Shown here: piece after piece, positions 8,634 through 17,235 of the stretch
Layout of the letters: every line of letters begins with the position of its first letter
How positions within the stretch are numbered: the first letter of the stretch is position 1
Assembly (NCBI RefSeq): GCF_002910825.1
Contig: NZ_NEUB01000847.1
Coordinates: 1 to 38,739, forward strand
Direction: 5' to 3'
Length of the DNA: 38,739 bases
DNA from: Streptomyces sp. SM1
GTDB taxonomy: Bacteria > Actinomycetota > Actinomycetes > Streptomycetales > Streptomycetaceae
Notes under the pieces: model-generated
What the model was told of the DNA's origin: nothing
The model's input: only the letters and a program-made list of their open reading frames with translations
Database searches by the model: none
Program-made: the position numbers and the translations under genes

Positions 8634-9395
8634 TCAGCTGACGAAGTTCGGCCCGCAATCGTGACCCAGTTCTGCCGAGATGGCGTCCCGCGCCCGTTGG
8701 ATGCGCGGCATCTGGGCCTCCAGGGCCGCCAGCGGGGCCAGCGACTTGACGGCCGTTACGGACAGTCCCCCTGCGACGGCGCCGTCAAGACCGAATATGG
8801 GCACGGCCACGCAGTTGATGTAGTCCTCGGCCTCGCCGTCGTCGATGGCCCATCCGCGCTCGCGCACCCGCTCGAGCTCGGCGGCGAGGTTCTGGGGAGT
8901 CGTGATGGTCGTCTCCGAGTACCTTTCGAAAGTACAGGCCTCGATGGCTGCGTCCCGGATGTCGGCCGGTGCGAACGCCAGTATGGCTTTGGCGACGCCG
9001 GCCGTGTGGGCGTTGGCCTTGCCCCCGACCCGGGACTGCATGCGGACCGCGCCCAGGCCCTCGACCTTGTCGATGTACACGACCTCGTGTCCCATGAGAG
9101 TGGCCAGGTGGATCGTGTGGCCCAGTGCGCTCCCGAGCTCGGCGAGGTGCGGTCGGGCCACTTCGCGGATGTCGATGGCGTCGAGCGTTCGCTGACTGGT
9201 GGCCACGAGCGCGAAGCCGCCCCCCCACTTCCCGTTCGGCAGCCGACGCACATACCCACGCGACTCCAGCGTGTGCAGCAGTCGCACGATCGTGGAGCGG
9301 TGCACATTCAGCCGCTCGCTTAGCTCGCGCGGCCCCTGACTGCTCTCGGACAGCATCTCGATGATGTCCAGGGCACGGTTCACGGAGCTCGACAC
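8634..9395 (-). CDS. IclR-family transcriptional regulator of the locus
   Basis: A 253-aa regulator starting at GTG 9395, six bases after GGAGG. Longer in-frame starts upstream would run through the operator region and are not supported. The N-terminal winged helix-turn-helix (VNRALDIIEMLSES, then LSERLNVHRSTIVRLLHTLE) is followed by an IclR effector-binding domain (HTIHLATLMGHEVVYIDKVEG, AVRMQSRVGG, GVAKAILAF, CVAVPIFGLDGAVAGGLSV). IclR proteins usually repress until a pathway intermediate binds. The gene stands convergent to the GH82-like gene and divergent from the long operon. Four copies of one palindrome around the three promoters suggest that it controls both enzymes, the operon and itself. 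The ligand is probably an acid such as a 2-keto-3-deoxy sugar acid, which is inference. Confidence 0.9.
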   Translation of the reverse strand: MSSSVNRALDIIEMLSESSQGPRELSERLNVHRSTIVRLLHTLESRGYVRRLPNGKWGGGFALVATSQRTLDAIDIREVARPHLAELGSALGHTIHLATLMGHEVVYIDKVEGLGAVRMQSRVGGKANAHTAGVAKAILAFAPADIRDAAIEACTFERYSETTITTPQNLAAELERVRERGWAIDDGEAEDYINCVAVPIFGLDGAVAGGLSVTAVKSLAPLAALEAQMPRIQRARDAISAELGHDCGPNFVS

Positions 9396-9507
9396 CAAAG
9401 TCCTCCATGTTCTCGCAGTGATGTGCGTCGCACGATCTCCGGGCGGGAGGGAGACGTGGACGCGTCGGTGCGGAGGGCGCCCGCTTGTGCAGAATACACC
9501 GATGCAT

Positions 9508-9524
9508 GTGCATCGATTGCACTG
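9508..9524. promoter_or_regulatory. Probable IclR operator near the iclR start
   Basis: TGTGCA-TCGAT-TGCACT matches the palindrome at 11 of 12 arm positions and lies about 113 bases upstream of the iclR start. It overlaps a second palindrome at 9501-9516 (CGATGCATGTGCATCG). A lone half site TGTGCA occurs at 9487-9492. This cluster suggests autoregulation. Confidence 0.6.
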
Positions 9525-9648
9525 CGAGGCGGAGCGGGGCGCCGTGAGGCGAGAGAACCTCATGCATGTGACAGCAACGTAACGAAATAGTAACTGGGGG
9601 TTGGCTGGCGCGGAGGGAGATGTAAATCTTTCACTCAACGCACAGTGG

Positions 9649-9665
9649 TGTGCATATATCGCACA
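9649..9665. promoter_or_regulatory. Probable IclR operator before the catabolic operon
   Basis: TGTGCA-TATAT-CGCACA matches the palindrome at 11 of 12 arm positions. It lies 121 bases upstream of the ATG of the first operon gene. The AT-rich spacer (CATATAT) may be part of a -10 element, in which case binding would occlude the promoter. The 9396-9786 gap holds this site, the iclR-side site and no gene. Confidence 0.62.
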
Positions 9666-9786
9666 GGAGTAGATGGATGTTCCTTCCCGTACCAACACGC
9701 CGGATCGCTGTACCGGTGTTTCGGCACGCAGTCAGCGTGCCGGGGGCTGGGGGCGTCGTGCTCTCCTGCAGCCTGGGGGGCGCTCG

Positions 9787-10920
9787 ATGAGGGTCACTCG
9801 AGTCCGGACGTTCCACGTTCGGCCGCGCTGGCTCTTCGTTGCGGTCGACACCGATGCGGGCCTCACGGGGTGGGGCGAAGCCGTGGTCGAAGGGCAGGCT
9901 CGGGTCGTCGAGCGTATGGTCCAGGACCTGGCCGAGTATCTCGAGGCAAAGGATCCGCGCCGCGTCGAGCACCACTGGCAGGTCATGTACCGGGGTGCCT
10001 TCTACCGCGGTGGGCCTGTGCTGTGCAGCGCGATCAGCGGGATCGACCAGGCGCTGTGGGACATCACCGGCAAGGCGCTGCAGGCTCCCGTGCATGCCCT
10101 GCTCGGCGGTGCGGTACGGGACTCCGTGCGGATGTACGGCCACGCTCGCGGGTCGGCCGACGAGGACTTCGTGGCTGCCGCCCGTTCAGCCCAGGCAGCG
10201 GGTCTGACGGCCGTCAAGTTCGGCATCGACGGCCCCGTCCGCGCCATCGACACTCTCGAGTACCTAGAGCGCCAGGTCAGCCGTGTCAGCGCCGTGCGCG
10301 AGGCGGTCGGACCCGGCTTCGACATCGCGCTGGACTTCCACGGCCGCACGTCTCCTGCGATGGCCAAGCGGCTGATCGAGGCGATGAACCACTTGACTCC
10401 CATGTTCGTCGAGGAACCTTGCCTGCCGGAGAACGTCGATGCCCTCGCTGAGATCGCGCGCTCGACGACCGTGCCCATCGCCGCCGGTGAGCGGATTTTC
10501 ACCAAGTGGGGCTTCCGCGAGCTTCTCGAGAAGCGTGCTGTCGCCGTCGTGCAGCCCGACCTGTGCCATGCGGGTGGCATCAGCGAGGTGCGTCGCATCG
10601 CCGCCATGGCGGAGGCTCATTACGTCGCGGTCGCACCGCACAACCCGCTCGGGCCACTGTCGCTCGCAGCCTGCCTGCAGGTGGATGCCTGCATCCCCAA
10701 CTTCCTCGTCCAGGAGTTCCCCAGTCTGCTCGACGGTGAGGATCTCGGCATGGGGATCTTGACCTCGCCGTTCTCCATCGAGAACGGCCACCTGCAGGTT
10801 CCCGACGGGCCGGGCCTCGGTGTCGAGGTGAATGAGGGCCTCGTACGTGATCGCGAGTACGAGGGGGACTGGACTACACCGTCCTTCACTCACGAGGACG
10901 GCTCGCACGGTGACTGGTGA
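9787..10920 (+). CDS. dgoD: D-galactonate dehydratase
   Basis: A 377-aa enolase-superfamily enzyme that removes water from D-galactonate to give 2-keto-3-deoxy-D-galactonate. It matches E. coli DgoD over its whole length (from memory): PRWLFV, GLTGWGEAVVEG, WQVMYRGAFYRGGPVL, SAISGIDQALWDI, then metal ligands in LDFHGR, FVEEP and AAGERIF, QPDLCHAGGISE, and the catalytic His in VAPHNPLGP. The start is ATG 9787 behind a G-rich site, because family alignment begins there (MRVTRV). An in-frame ATG at 9673 would add 38 unrelated residues and its AGGAG is only three bases away. It is the first gene of the operon, so galactose from the polymer is probably handled by the De Ley-Doudoroff route. Confidence 0.85.
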   Translation: MRVTRVRTFHVRPRWLFVAVDTDAGLTGWGEAVVEGQARVVERMVQDLAEYLEAKDPRRVEHHWQVMYRGAFYRGGPVLCSAISGIDQALWDITGKALQAPVHALLGGAVRDSVRMYGHARGSADEDFVAAARSAQAAGLTAVKFGIDGPVRAIDTLEYLERQVSRVSAVREAVGPGFDIALDFHGRTSPAMAKRLIEAMNHLTPMFVEEPCLPENVDALAEIARSTTVPIAAGERIFTKWGFRELLEKRAVAVVQPDLCHAGGISEVRRIAAMAEAHYVAVAPHNPLGPLSLAACLQVDACIPNFLVQEFPSLLDGEDLGMGILTSPFSIENGHLQVPDGPGLGVEVNEGLVRDREYEGDWTTPSFTHEDGSHGDW

Positions 10921-10977
10921 GGGCCCCGGGCGGACCGACATGACACAGCCAACAACGAAGTGTGGAAGGCAGGAGAC

Positions 10978-12291
10978 ATGAAGAAGAATCGGACGCTGGT
11001 CGGTCCCGGCGAGGCGCCGAGGAACCGAAAGCTGACGCGGGCCGCTCTGCTCGCGGGAGGACTGTCGGTGGTGCTCGTGGTCTCTGGCTGCTCGTCCGAG
11101 GGCGACGGCTCCAACGGAGGCAAGACAGTCCTCAAGGTCCAGGGCTGGAAGGGTGGCGGTACCGAGCCGGCGAACATCGCCGCCATCGTCTCCGCGTTCG
11201 AGAAGGCCAACCCCGACATCGACGTACAGTTCGAGTACGTCCCGCCGAACGACGCCTACCTGCAGAAGCTGCAGCCGCAGTTCCTCGCCGGGAAGGCGGC
11301 CGACGTCGTCATGACGGACGTCACGAAGATCCCTGGCTGGAGCAAGGCCGGCTATCTCATGGACCTGTCCTCGGAGCCGTGGGTGTCCAAGGCCGACCCC
11401 GCGGTCGTCCCGTCGATATCCGTCGACTCCAAGGTGTACGGCCAGCCGATGGAGATCATCGCCGAGGGCCTCTACGCCAACACCGACCTGCTCAAGAAGG
11501 CCGGCATCTCCGAGGCGCCGACCACTTGGCCGCAGTTCGAGAAGGACTTGGCTACGCTCAAGGCCAAGGGAATCACGCCGATCGCGTTCCCCAACAAGGC
11601 GGGCGACACGGCCCAGATGGTTCTCAACGCCGCGGCATCCACACTCACGTACCAGGACAAGCCTGACTGGGACAAGAGTTTCAACTCGGGCCAGGCTAGC
11701 TTCACTCAGTGGAAGCCTGCCCTCGACCAGATCAAGAGCCTCCAGTCGGACGGATACGTCGACTTCAAGCAGTCCCTCGGTGTCGACGAGTGGTCGCAGG
11801 GGCTCAATGACTTCGCCGCCGGCAAGTACGCCTTCTGGTTCCACGGCGCGTGGGAGATCCAGGCCCTGCAGAAGGCAGGCCTGAAGAATTTCACGTTCAA
11901 TCCGTGGCCGGCCGCCACCGAGGGCGGCAAGTCCAGCGTCGGCGTGATCTCGGGGACGCAGTGGTCCATCAACGCCCAGACCAAGAAGGCGGACGCGGCC
12001 AAGAAGTTCCTGGCGTTCTGGTCCGACCCCGACAACGCCAAGCCCTTCCTCGAGGCCGAGCACGCCTTCAGTCCCTGGAAGGGCGCGACGAACCCCAACG
12101 ACCCTGTCGCGGCCAAGGCCCTGGCCGCCTATGAGGACAACCGATTCCATGTGCTGCCGCGCGATTCGTGGCTCAGCGCGTCCGGGAACAAGAGCATGAA
12201 GTCCAAGCTTCAGGCCTGGATGCTGGGCCGGTACTCCAGCGAGGACGAGCTGCTCAAGGACCTTGACAACTCCCTGCGACCCAGCAGCTGA
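10978..12291 (+). CDS. Sugar ABC transporter substrate-binding lipoprotein
   Basis: A 437-aa family 1 extracellular solute-binding protein. GGAG lies five bases before ATG 10978. The signal ends in the lipobox VVSGC (Cys about 38), so the mature protein is anchored outside the membrane. The body has the usual features: KVQGWKGGG, a bait-and-hinge fold with VMTDVTKIPGWSKAGYLMDL, TNTDLLKKAG-like segment ANTDLLKKAGI, FAAGKYAFWFHGAWE and a C-terminal helix set. Two permease genes follow. In this context it should bind carrageenan oligosaccharides, probably still sulfated since the sulfatase is cytoplasmic; the ligand itself cannot be read from sequence. Confidence 0.9.
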   Translation: MKKNRTLVGPGEAPRNRKLTRAALLAGGLSVVLVVSGCSSEGDGSNGGKTVLKVQGWKGGGTEPANIAAIVSAFEKANPDIDVQFEYVPPNDAYLQKLQPQFLAGKAADVVMTDVTKIPGWSKAGYLMDLSSEPWVSKADPAVVPSISVDSKVYGQPMEIIAEGLYANTDLLKKAGISEAPTTWPQFEKDLATLKAKGITPIAFPNKAGDTAQMVLNAAASTLTYQDKPDWDKSFNSGQASFTQWKPALDQIKSLQSDGYVDFKQSLGVDEWSQGLNDFAAGKYAFWFHGAWEIQALQKAGLKNFTFNPWPAATEGGKSSVGVISGTQWSINAQTKKADAAKKFLAFWSDPDNAKPFLEAEHAFSPWKGATNPNDPVAAKALAAYEDNRFHVLPRDSWLSASGNKSMKSKLQAWMLGRYSSEDELLKDLDNSLRPSS

Positions 12292-12357
12292 CGTAGCAAC
12301 CATCGTCGGGACGGCATGCGGCTACGTAGCGCCCCTGGCGCAGGTCGAAGGACACTC

Positions 12358-13233
12358 ATGATCACTCGCCATCCTCGCAAGGCGCTGCTGTACCTGGCGC
12401 CGGTCGCGGTCATCTATCTCGTCGTCATCGTCTACCCGCTGGTGAGCAGCGCAAAGCTCAGCCTGACGGACAGCCCCGCGGGCAACCCGGGCCAGTTCAT
12501 TGGGTTCGACAACTTCCGCCAGCTCTTCAGCGACGAGCAGGTGATGCACGCGCTCGGCCGTACGGTCGCCTACGCCGCTGTGGTCTGCACGCTCCAGAAC
12601 GGCATCGGCCTGGCACTGGCCCGGGCCCTGTACTCGAGGCCCCGGGCACAACGGGTCTACAGCGTGCTCCTCCTGCTCCCCATGCTGATCTCTCCGATTA
12701 TGGCGGCCTTCATCTGGTCGGCGTTCTACGCACCCTCCGGGGCGATCAACAGCGTGCTGCGCAGCGTCGGTCTCGACTCGCTGACGCGGGTATGGCTGGG
12801 GGACCCGAACACCGCCCTGTGGGCCATCGCCGCCGTCAACATCTGGATGTTCGCCGGGTTCTCGGCGGCCATCTTCTACGCCGGCTACATGAACGTGCCG
12901 AGCGAGCTACTGGACGCCGCCGTCGTCGACGGCGCAAGCGGCTGGCGACGGTTCGTCTCGGTCGAGTGGCCGCTGCTCGCCCCCTCCCTCACTGTCAACG
13001 TGACGCTGTCACTGATCGGGTCCCTGAAGGTCTTCGAGTACCCGCTGGTGATGACGCAGGGCGGCCCGGCCGAATCCACGACGACATTGACGATTCTCGT
13101 GTACGAGAAGATCTTCGGGGGCCAGGGCTTCTTCTCCTACGGCGTCACGATTGCCGTGCTGTTGCTGGTCACCGTCGTACTGCTGAGCGTTCTGGTGAAC
13201 ACCCTGCTGCGCCGGCGCGAGGAAAGGATCTGA
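12358..13233 (+). CDS. Sugar ABC transporter permease 1 (MalF-like)
   Basis: A 291-aa inner-membrane permease starting at ATG 12358, with GAAGGA five bases upstream. About six membrane helices are visible: the first at LLYLAPVAVIYLVVIVYPLV, others at VYSVLLLLPMLISPIMAAFI and near the C-terminus. The EAA loop that docks the ATPase is LLDAAVVDGASGWRRFVSVEWP, with the conserved Gly. It forms a pair with the next gene. No ATP-binding gene is found in the operon, so energy probably comes from a shared MsiK-type ATPase encoded elsewhere, as known for many Streptomyces sugar transporters. Confidence 0.92.
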   Translation: MITRHPRKALLYLAPVAVIYLVVIVYPLVSSAKLSLTDSPAGNPGQFIGFDNFRQLFSDEQVMHALGRTVAYAAVVCTLQNGIGLALARALYSRPRAQRVYSVLLLLPMLISPIMAAFIWSAFYAPSGAINSVLRSVGLDSLTRVWLGDPNTALWAIAAVNIWMFAGFSAAIFYAGYMNVPSELLDAAVVDGASGWRRFVSVEWPLLAPSLTVNVTLSLIGSLKVFEYPLVMTQGGPAESTTTLTILVYEKIFGGQGFFSYGVTIAVLLLVTVVLLSVLVNTLLRRREERI

Positions 13234-13236
13234 GTC

Positions 13237-14139
13237 ATGTCCTCCACCACCAGCAGGCCCCCCTCCGCGTCCGTTCGTGTTCGGCCGGACAAGCAGCCTC
13301 CTGCGGTCCGGCCGCGCCGTCGGCCCCCGATCGGCCGACGGGTAGGGGATGTCGCCCTGTTCGTGGCCGTTGCCCTGATCTTCGTCCCGCTTGTCCTCAC
13401 TGTCTTCTCGTCACTGCGGACCCCGGCAGCCGTCGCCGACAACCCACTCGGCTTCCCCACGGAGCCGACGCTGGACAACTACCAGCATGCCTACAACCGG
13501 ATGAACTACGGCGTCAGCGTCCTGAACACCGTCGTCATCCTCGCCGGGTCGCTCATCGTCATCGTGGGGTTCGGCGCCCTGGCGGCGTACCCCCTGGCAC
13601 GCCTGACCCGACGCTGGACCTCGGCCGCGTATCGGATCCTCATCCTCGGGATGACTCTGCCGGTGTTCGTCATCATCGGCCCGCTGTTCGTGCTCCAGCG
13701 CGACCTCGGTCTCCTCGACACCCGGCTGGGTGTCATCCTCACTTACTCGGGGCTCTTCCTGCCCGTAGCGGTCTTCTTCTACACGAGCTTCCTGCGGCAG
13801 ATCCCGGTGGAACTGGAGGAGGCCGCCTCGCTCGACGGTGCAGGAACGTTCCGCATCTTCTGGACCGTCATCTTCCCGCTGATGCGGCCGATCACCGCGA
13901 CCCTCGTGATCTACCTGACCCTGCACATCTGGAACGACCTCGCCGTGCCACTGGTGTTCCTCAGCGACCCGGACAAGCGAACCGTGATGGTCAACGCCTA
14001 CGCCTACATCAACCCCTACACCGTCGACCCGACGGAGCTGTTCCCAGCAGCCATCCTCGGTGTGCTGCCGCTGGTCATCATCTTCGCCTTCATGCAGCGC
14101 CGTGTCGTCCAGGGTCTTACCCTCGGGGCCGGCAAATGA
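13237..14139 (+). CDS. Sugar ABC transporter permease 2 (MalG-like)
   Basis: A 300-aa permease three bases after the preceding stop. It has a basic Pro/Arg-rich cytoplasmic tail of about 35 residues, then helices starting at VGDVALFVAVALIFVPLVLT. The EAA loop is IPVELEEAASLDGAGTFRIF, a close match to the MalG consensus. Its stop overlaps the next start (ATGA at 14136), indicating translational coupling to the aldolase gene. Confidence 0.92.
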   Translation: MSSTTSRPPSASVRVRPDKQPPAVRPRRRPPIGRRVGDVALFVAVALIFVPLVLTVFSSLRTPAAVADNPLGFPTEPTLDNYQHAYNRMNYGVSVLNTVVILAGSLIVIVGFGALAAYPLARLTRRWTSAAYRILILGMTLPVFVIIGPLFVLQRDLGLLDTRLGVILTYSGLFLPVAVFFYTSFLRQIPVELEEAASLDGAGTFRIFWTVIFPLMRPITATLVIYLTLHIWNDLAVPLVFLSDPDKRTVMVNAYAYINPYTVDPTELFPAAILGVLPLVIIFAFMQRRVVQGLTLGAGK

Positions 14140-15095
14140 CCAACACCATCTCTCCGGTCACCGACACGGGTACGCAAGGCCCGCACGCGCCCGGGCTGAC
14201 CGGCGTCGTGCCCGTCCTGCCCACCCCGTTCACTCCGGCTGGTGACATCGACACGCCATCCTTCGACCGGATCCTCGACCACCTCATCGGGCTCGGGGTC
14301 CCGGGCGTGATGCTCCCGGGCTTCGCCTCCGAATTCTACAAGCTGGACGAGGCCGAGAAGGTCTCGCAAGGTCGGCGTGCGATCGCCCGTACGTCCGGCA
14401 CCGGGACGGTGTCGGTGCTCGCCGTGCACGGGCACGCCACGCGCCACGCCATCGGCGAGGCTCGTCGGTGGATCGACCTCGGAGCGGACTGGATCAACCT
14501 TCTCCCGCCCCAGTACATGTCGCCCCAACCGGATGCACTGGCAGACCACTGCGCCGCAGTTCTCGACGCGGTGTCCGGGACACCCGTCATCCTGCAGTAT
14601 GCGCCCACGTCCGGCGCGGGCCTGAGCCCTGACCATATCCACCGTCTGACGGCAGAGCACCGCAATCTCGCCGCCGTCAAGGTCGAGGCCAGGCCGCCCT
14701 ACCGGTTCATAGATGCCCTGCAACAGGCCGAGTGTCCTGTCCCCGCCTTCGCGGGGACAGGGGGCCTCTACCTGGTCGAGTCGCTGCGCCTCGGTGCCTG
14801 CGGCGTCCAACCCGGCTCGGGGTTCGTCGAGATCTACCAGGCGATCTTGAAGGCGTGGACGGCCGGCAGGGAGCAGGAAGCCGACGACCTCTACGCGCGT
14901 CTGCTCACCTACCTCGTGGGATGGGCCAACTCGCAGGAAAGCATGGTCGCGATCGAGAAGCGCATCGCGCATCGCCGCGGCCTCCTCGACCATCCCGATT
15001 GCCGGGCTCCCCACCAGACGCCCCACACCGTGGAAGACACCGCAATCGAGCGGTTCCTGGCCGAGTTCCACCCCTACTTGCGAGGAACATCCTGA
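14136..15095 (+). CDS. DHDPS/NAL-family aldolase or dehydratase
   Basis: A 319-aa class I (Schiff-base) enzyme of the dihydrodipicolinate synthase/N-acetylneuraminate lyase family. The start GVVPVLPTPFTPAGDID is typical. The Tyr is in VILQYAPTSGAG and the Schiff-base Lys in LAAVKVEA. Members of this family cleave or dehydrate 2-keto-3-deoxy acids. Here it could split 2-keto-3-deoxygalactonate without phosphorylation, as an alternative to the kinase/aldolase pair downstream, or act on a product specific to anhydrogalactose. Its start overlaps the permease stop and its stop overlaps the next start (TGATG). Confidence 0.85.
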   Translation: MTNTISPVTDTGTQGPHAPGLTGVVPVLPTPFTPAGDIDTPSFDRILDHLIGLGVPGVMLPGFASEFYKLDEAEKVSQGRRAIARTSGTGTVSVLAVHGHATRHAIGEARRWIDLGADWINLLPPQYMSPQPDALADHCAAVLDAVSGTPVILQYAPTSGAGLSPDHIHRLTAEHRNLAAVKVEARPPYRFIDALQQAECPVPAFAGTGGLYLVESLRLGACGVQPGSGFVEIYQAILKAWTAGREQEADDLYARLLTYLVGWANSQESMVAIEKRIAHRRGLLDHPDCRAPHQTPHTVEDTAIERFLAEFHPYLRGTS

Positions 15096-16288
15096 TGTCC
15101 CGAATCACCGAGGTCCGCGGTTTCGTCGTGAAGATGGACCAGAGCTACCTGGGAGGCACCGCGCAGGTGGACCTGCCCGGTCAGCGCGGCGACTATGTAC
15201 GCCACCAGAAGTACCGTTCGTCCTACTCCACGAAGTCCGAGACCTTCCTCGTCCGCATCACCACCGACGACGGGACCTACGGCTGGGGCGAAGCCCAGGC
15301 TCCCCTGGTACCCGAGGTCGCCGCGACGATCGTCGAGCGCCTGCTGGGCCCGTTTCTGCTCGGACGCGACCCCTTCGACACGCAGTCGATCTGGATGGAC
15401 AACTACGACGCGATGCGCGAGCGCGGCCACGTCAACGGCTACCACCTCGACGCGGTGGCCGCGATCGACATCGCCCTGTGGGACCTCAAGGGCAAGTTGC
15501 TGGGTGCCTCGGTCGCCACGCTCATGGGCGGCCGGCTGCGCCAGCAGGTCCCCTGCTACGTCTCGGGCCTGTCCGCCCCGGACGACGACACGCGGGTGGC
15601 CAGCGTCACCAAATGGGCCGATCAGGGCTTCACCGAGTTCAAGCTGCCGCTGGGCAACGGCGCGGCCGCGGATGCCCGGTCGTTCGCCGCCGTGCGCCGT
15701 GCCCTGGGCGACGACGCGACGATCAACGTCGACCTGCACTGGCGCTACTCGGTTCCGGACGCCATCACGCTGGGCCGTCGGATGGAGGAGCACGGCCTCG
15801 GTTTCTACGAGGCGCCAGTGGCCCCAGAAGACAGTCTGGGGCAGGCGGAGGTGGCTGCAGCGCTGGCCGCGTCGGTGGCCATCGGCGAGGAGCTCCGCAC
15901 CCGCTACGACTTCCGCGACCGCCTGGTCAAGCGCTCCGCCGACGTCCTCCAGCCGGACGTCGGACGGATGGGCATCACCGAGGTCATGGGCGTGTCAGCA
16001 CTGGCAGAGGCGTTCCACGTATCTCTTGCTCTGCACTTGGGGGTGGGCCTCGGGATCTACATCGCCGCAGGAGTTCAGGTCGCTGCAGCGACCCGCAACG
16101 TCCAGACCATGGAGTTCCAACCCGGCCAGCTCAACGTCGGCAACGCCCTGCTCAAACAGCCCGTGGAGTGCGCCTCTGGCTGGTACACCGTGCCCGAAGG
16201 GCCCGGGCTGGGGGTCGACGTCGACCTCGACACCCTGCAGACGCATACAACCAGCTCGTTCGCTCTGACCGAGACCGGGCAAGGCTGA
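15095..16288 (+). CDS. Enolase-superfamily enzyme (mandelate racemase/muconate lactonizing type)
   Basis: A 397-aa protein starting at ATG 15095, overlapping the aldolase stop. The N-terminal capping domain is followed by DAVAAIDIALWDLKGKL. The barrel carries metal ligands in INVDLHWRYS, FYEAPVAPED and AIGEELRTRY, then QPDVGRMGITE and a His in LALHLGVG. The Lys region reads EFKLPLG, so the usual KxK is KLP here, which departs from typical mandelate racemase members. It differs from both other enolase-type genes in the operon. It may be a dehydratase or cycloisomerase for an acid derived from a modified (sulfated or anhydro) galactose; the exact substrate is unknown. Confidence 0.8.
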   Translation: MSRITEVRGFVVKMDQSYLGGTAQVDLPGQRGDYVRHQKYRSSYSTKSETFLVRITTDDGTYGWGEAQAPLVPEVAATIVERLLGPFLLGRDPFDTQSIWMDNYDAMRERGHVNGYHLDAVAAIDIALWDLKGKLLGASVATLMGGRLRQQVPCYVSGLSAPDDDTRVASVTKWADQGFTEFKLPLGNGAAADARSFAAVRRALGDDATINVDLHWRYSVPDAITLGRRMEEHGLGFYEAPVAPEDSLGQAEVAAALAASVAIGEELRTRYDFRDRLVKRSADVLQPDVGRMGITEVMGVSALAEAFHVSLALHLGVGLGIYIAAGVQVAAATRNVQTMEFQPGQLNVGNALLKQPVECASGWYTVPEGPGLGVDVDLDTLQTHTTSSFALTETGQG

Positions 16289-16292
16289 GCCG

Positions 16293-17216
16293 GTGTCAGA
16301 AGCCACGACCGACCGCGGCGGCCAGGTCAGGGTGCCCGGCGCCGACCGAAGGTGCGACGTCGCCCCGGTGGGCGCGGTCCGCGCGGCCTTCGGGGAGGGC
16401 CCGACCTGGGACGCGGCCCACAACGTCGTGCGGTGGGTGGACATTCCCGCGGGCGACGTCCACGCCACAGACCCCCTGACGGGCAACACCCGCACCACTC
16501 GGTTCACGCCGCCGGTGTCGGCTGTCGTCCCGACCTCCGGTGGTCGGTTCGCCGCTGCCGCAGGGCTCTCGCTCCTGCTGGTCGGCACCGCGTCCAGTGA
16601 CACCCGCGCGTTGGCCCGCCTGCCCCTCGCCGACGGCTACCGCATGAACGACGCGGTGTGCGACGGAGACGGCCGACTGTGGGTGGGCACCATGCCACCG
16701 CGCACCGCACCACAGGGCAGCGGCCGATTGTGGCGCATCGACGGCGGGGGGCAGGCCACGGTGATGCTCGACGGACTGCGACTGCCCAACGGCCTGGGCT
16801 GGAGTCCGGACGGACGGCGGCTCTACCTCGTCGACACCCTGGTCGGCTCGGTCGACGTCTTCGACCTCGACGGCGACCGGCTCACGGGTCGTCAAACGCT
16901 CGTATGTGTCGACGCGCACCACGGGCGACCCGACGGATTGGCCGTGGACGAGAACGGCGCAGTGTGGGTGGCCCTGGCCGGCGGCGGTGCCCTGCACCGG
17001 TATTCACCCGTGGACGGTCGCCTGCTGCGCCGCGTCGAACTGCCTGTGTCACATCCCACCAGCTGCAGCTTCGGAGGCTCCCAGCTGGCCGAGCTCTACG
17101 TCACGACAGCCGGACCGGATCACGGAGACCGCACCAACCACCCTTACGCCGGCCATCTGCTCCGGTTGGACGTCGGCATCGCCGGACTGCCGGGCACGCC
17201 GATGGGCGCGCCGTGA
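16293..17216 (+). CDS. SMP-30/gluconolactonase-family lactonase
   Basis: A 307-aa six-bladed beta-propeller enzyme starting at GTG 16293. Metal ligands typical of the family are visible: Glu in AFGEGPTWD, Asn in GYRMNDAVCDGDGRLWVGTM, the central LPNGLGWSPDGRRLYLVDT, and Asp in GRPDGLAVDENG. Family members hydrolyse aldonolactones. The likely role is opening of galactonolactone made by the oxidoreductases of this operon, feeding galactonate to DgoD. A preceding 25 or so polar residues carry no export signal, so it should be cytoplasmic. Confidence 0.87.
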   Translation: MSEATTDRGGQVRVPGADRRCDVAPVGAVRAAFGEGPTWDAAHNVVRWVDIPAGDVHATDPLTGNTRTTRFTPPVSAVVPTSGGRFAAAAGLSLLLVGTASSDTRALARLPLADGYRMNDAVCDGDGRLWVGTMPPRTAPQGSGRLWRIDGGGQATVMLDGLRLPNGLGWSPDGRRLYLVDTLVGSVDVFDLDGDRLTGRQTLVCVDAHHGRPDGLAVDENGAVWVALAGGGALHRYSPVDGRLLRRVELPVSHPTSCSFGGSQLAELYVTTAGPDHGDRTNHPYAGHLLRLDVGIAGLPGTPMGAP

Positions 17217-17235
17217 ACCATGAAAGGGAGTGCCA

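Noticed and set aside
9673..9786. A longer N-terminus for galactonate dehydratase from ATG 9673
   Set aside because: The added residues have no family match, AGGAG is only three bases from that ATG, and the region lies next to the probable operator.
10264..12303. A 679-aa frame antisense to dgoD and the binding-protein gene
   Set aside because: It is a GC-bias shadow of two well-supported genes and has no recognisable domain. The same holds for the long antisense frames at 167-1606, 19388-21763 and 32443-34101.
12792..14135. An upstream extension of the aldolase frame across both permease genes
   Set aside because: It is merely open in this GC-rich sequence. The family start and the ATGA overlap place the gene start at 14136.
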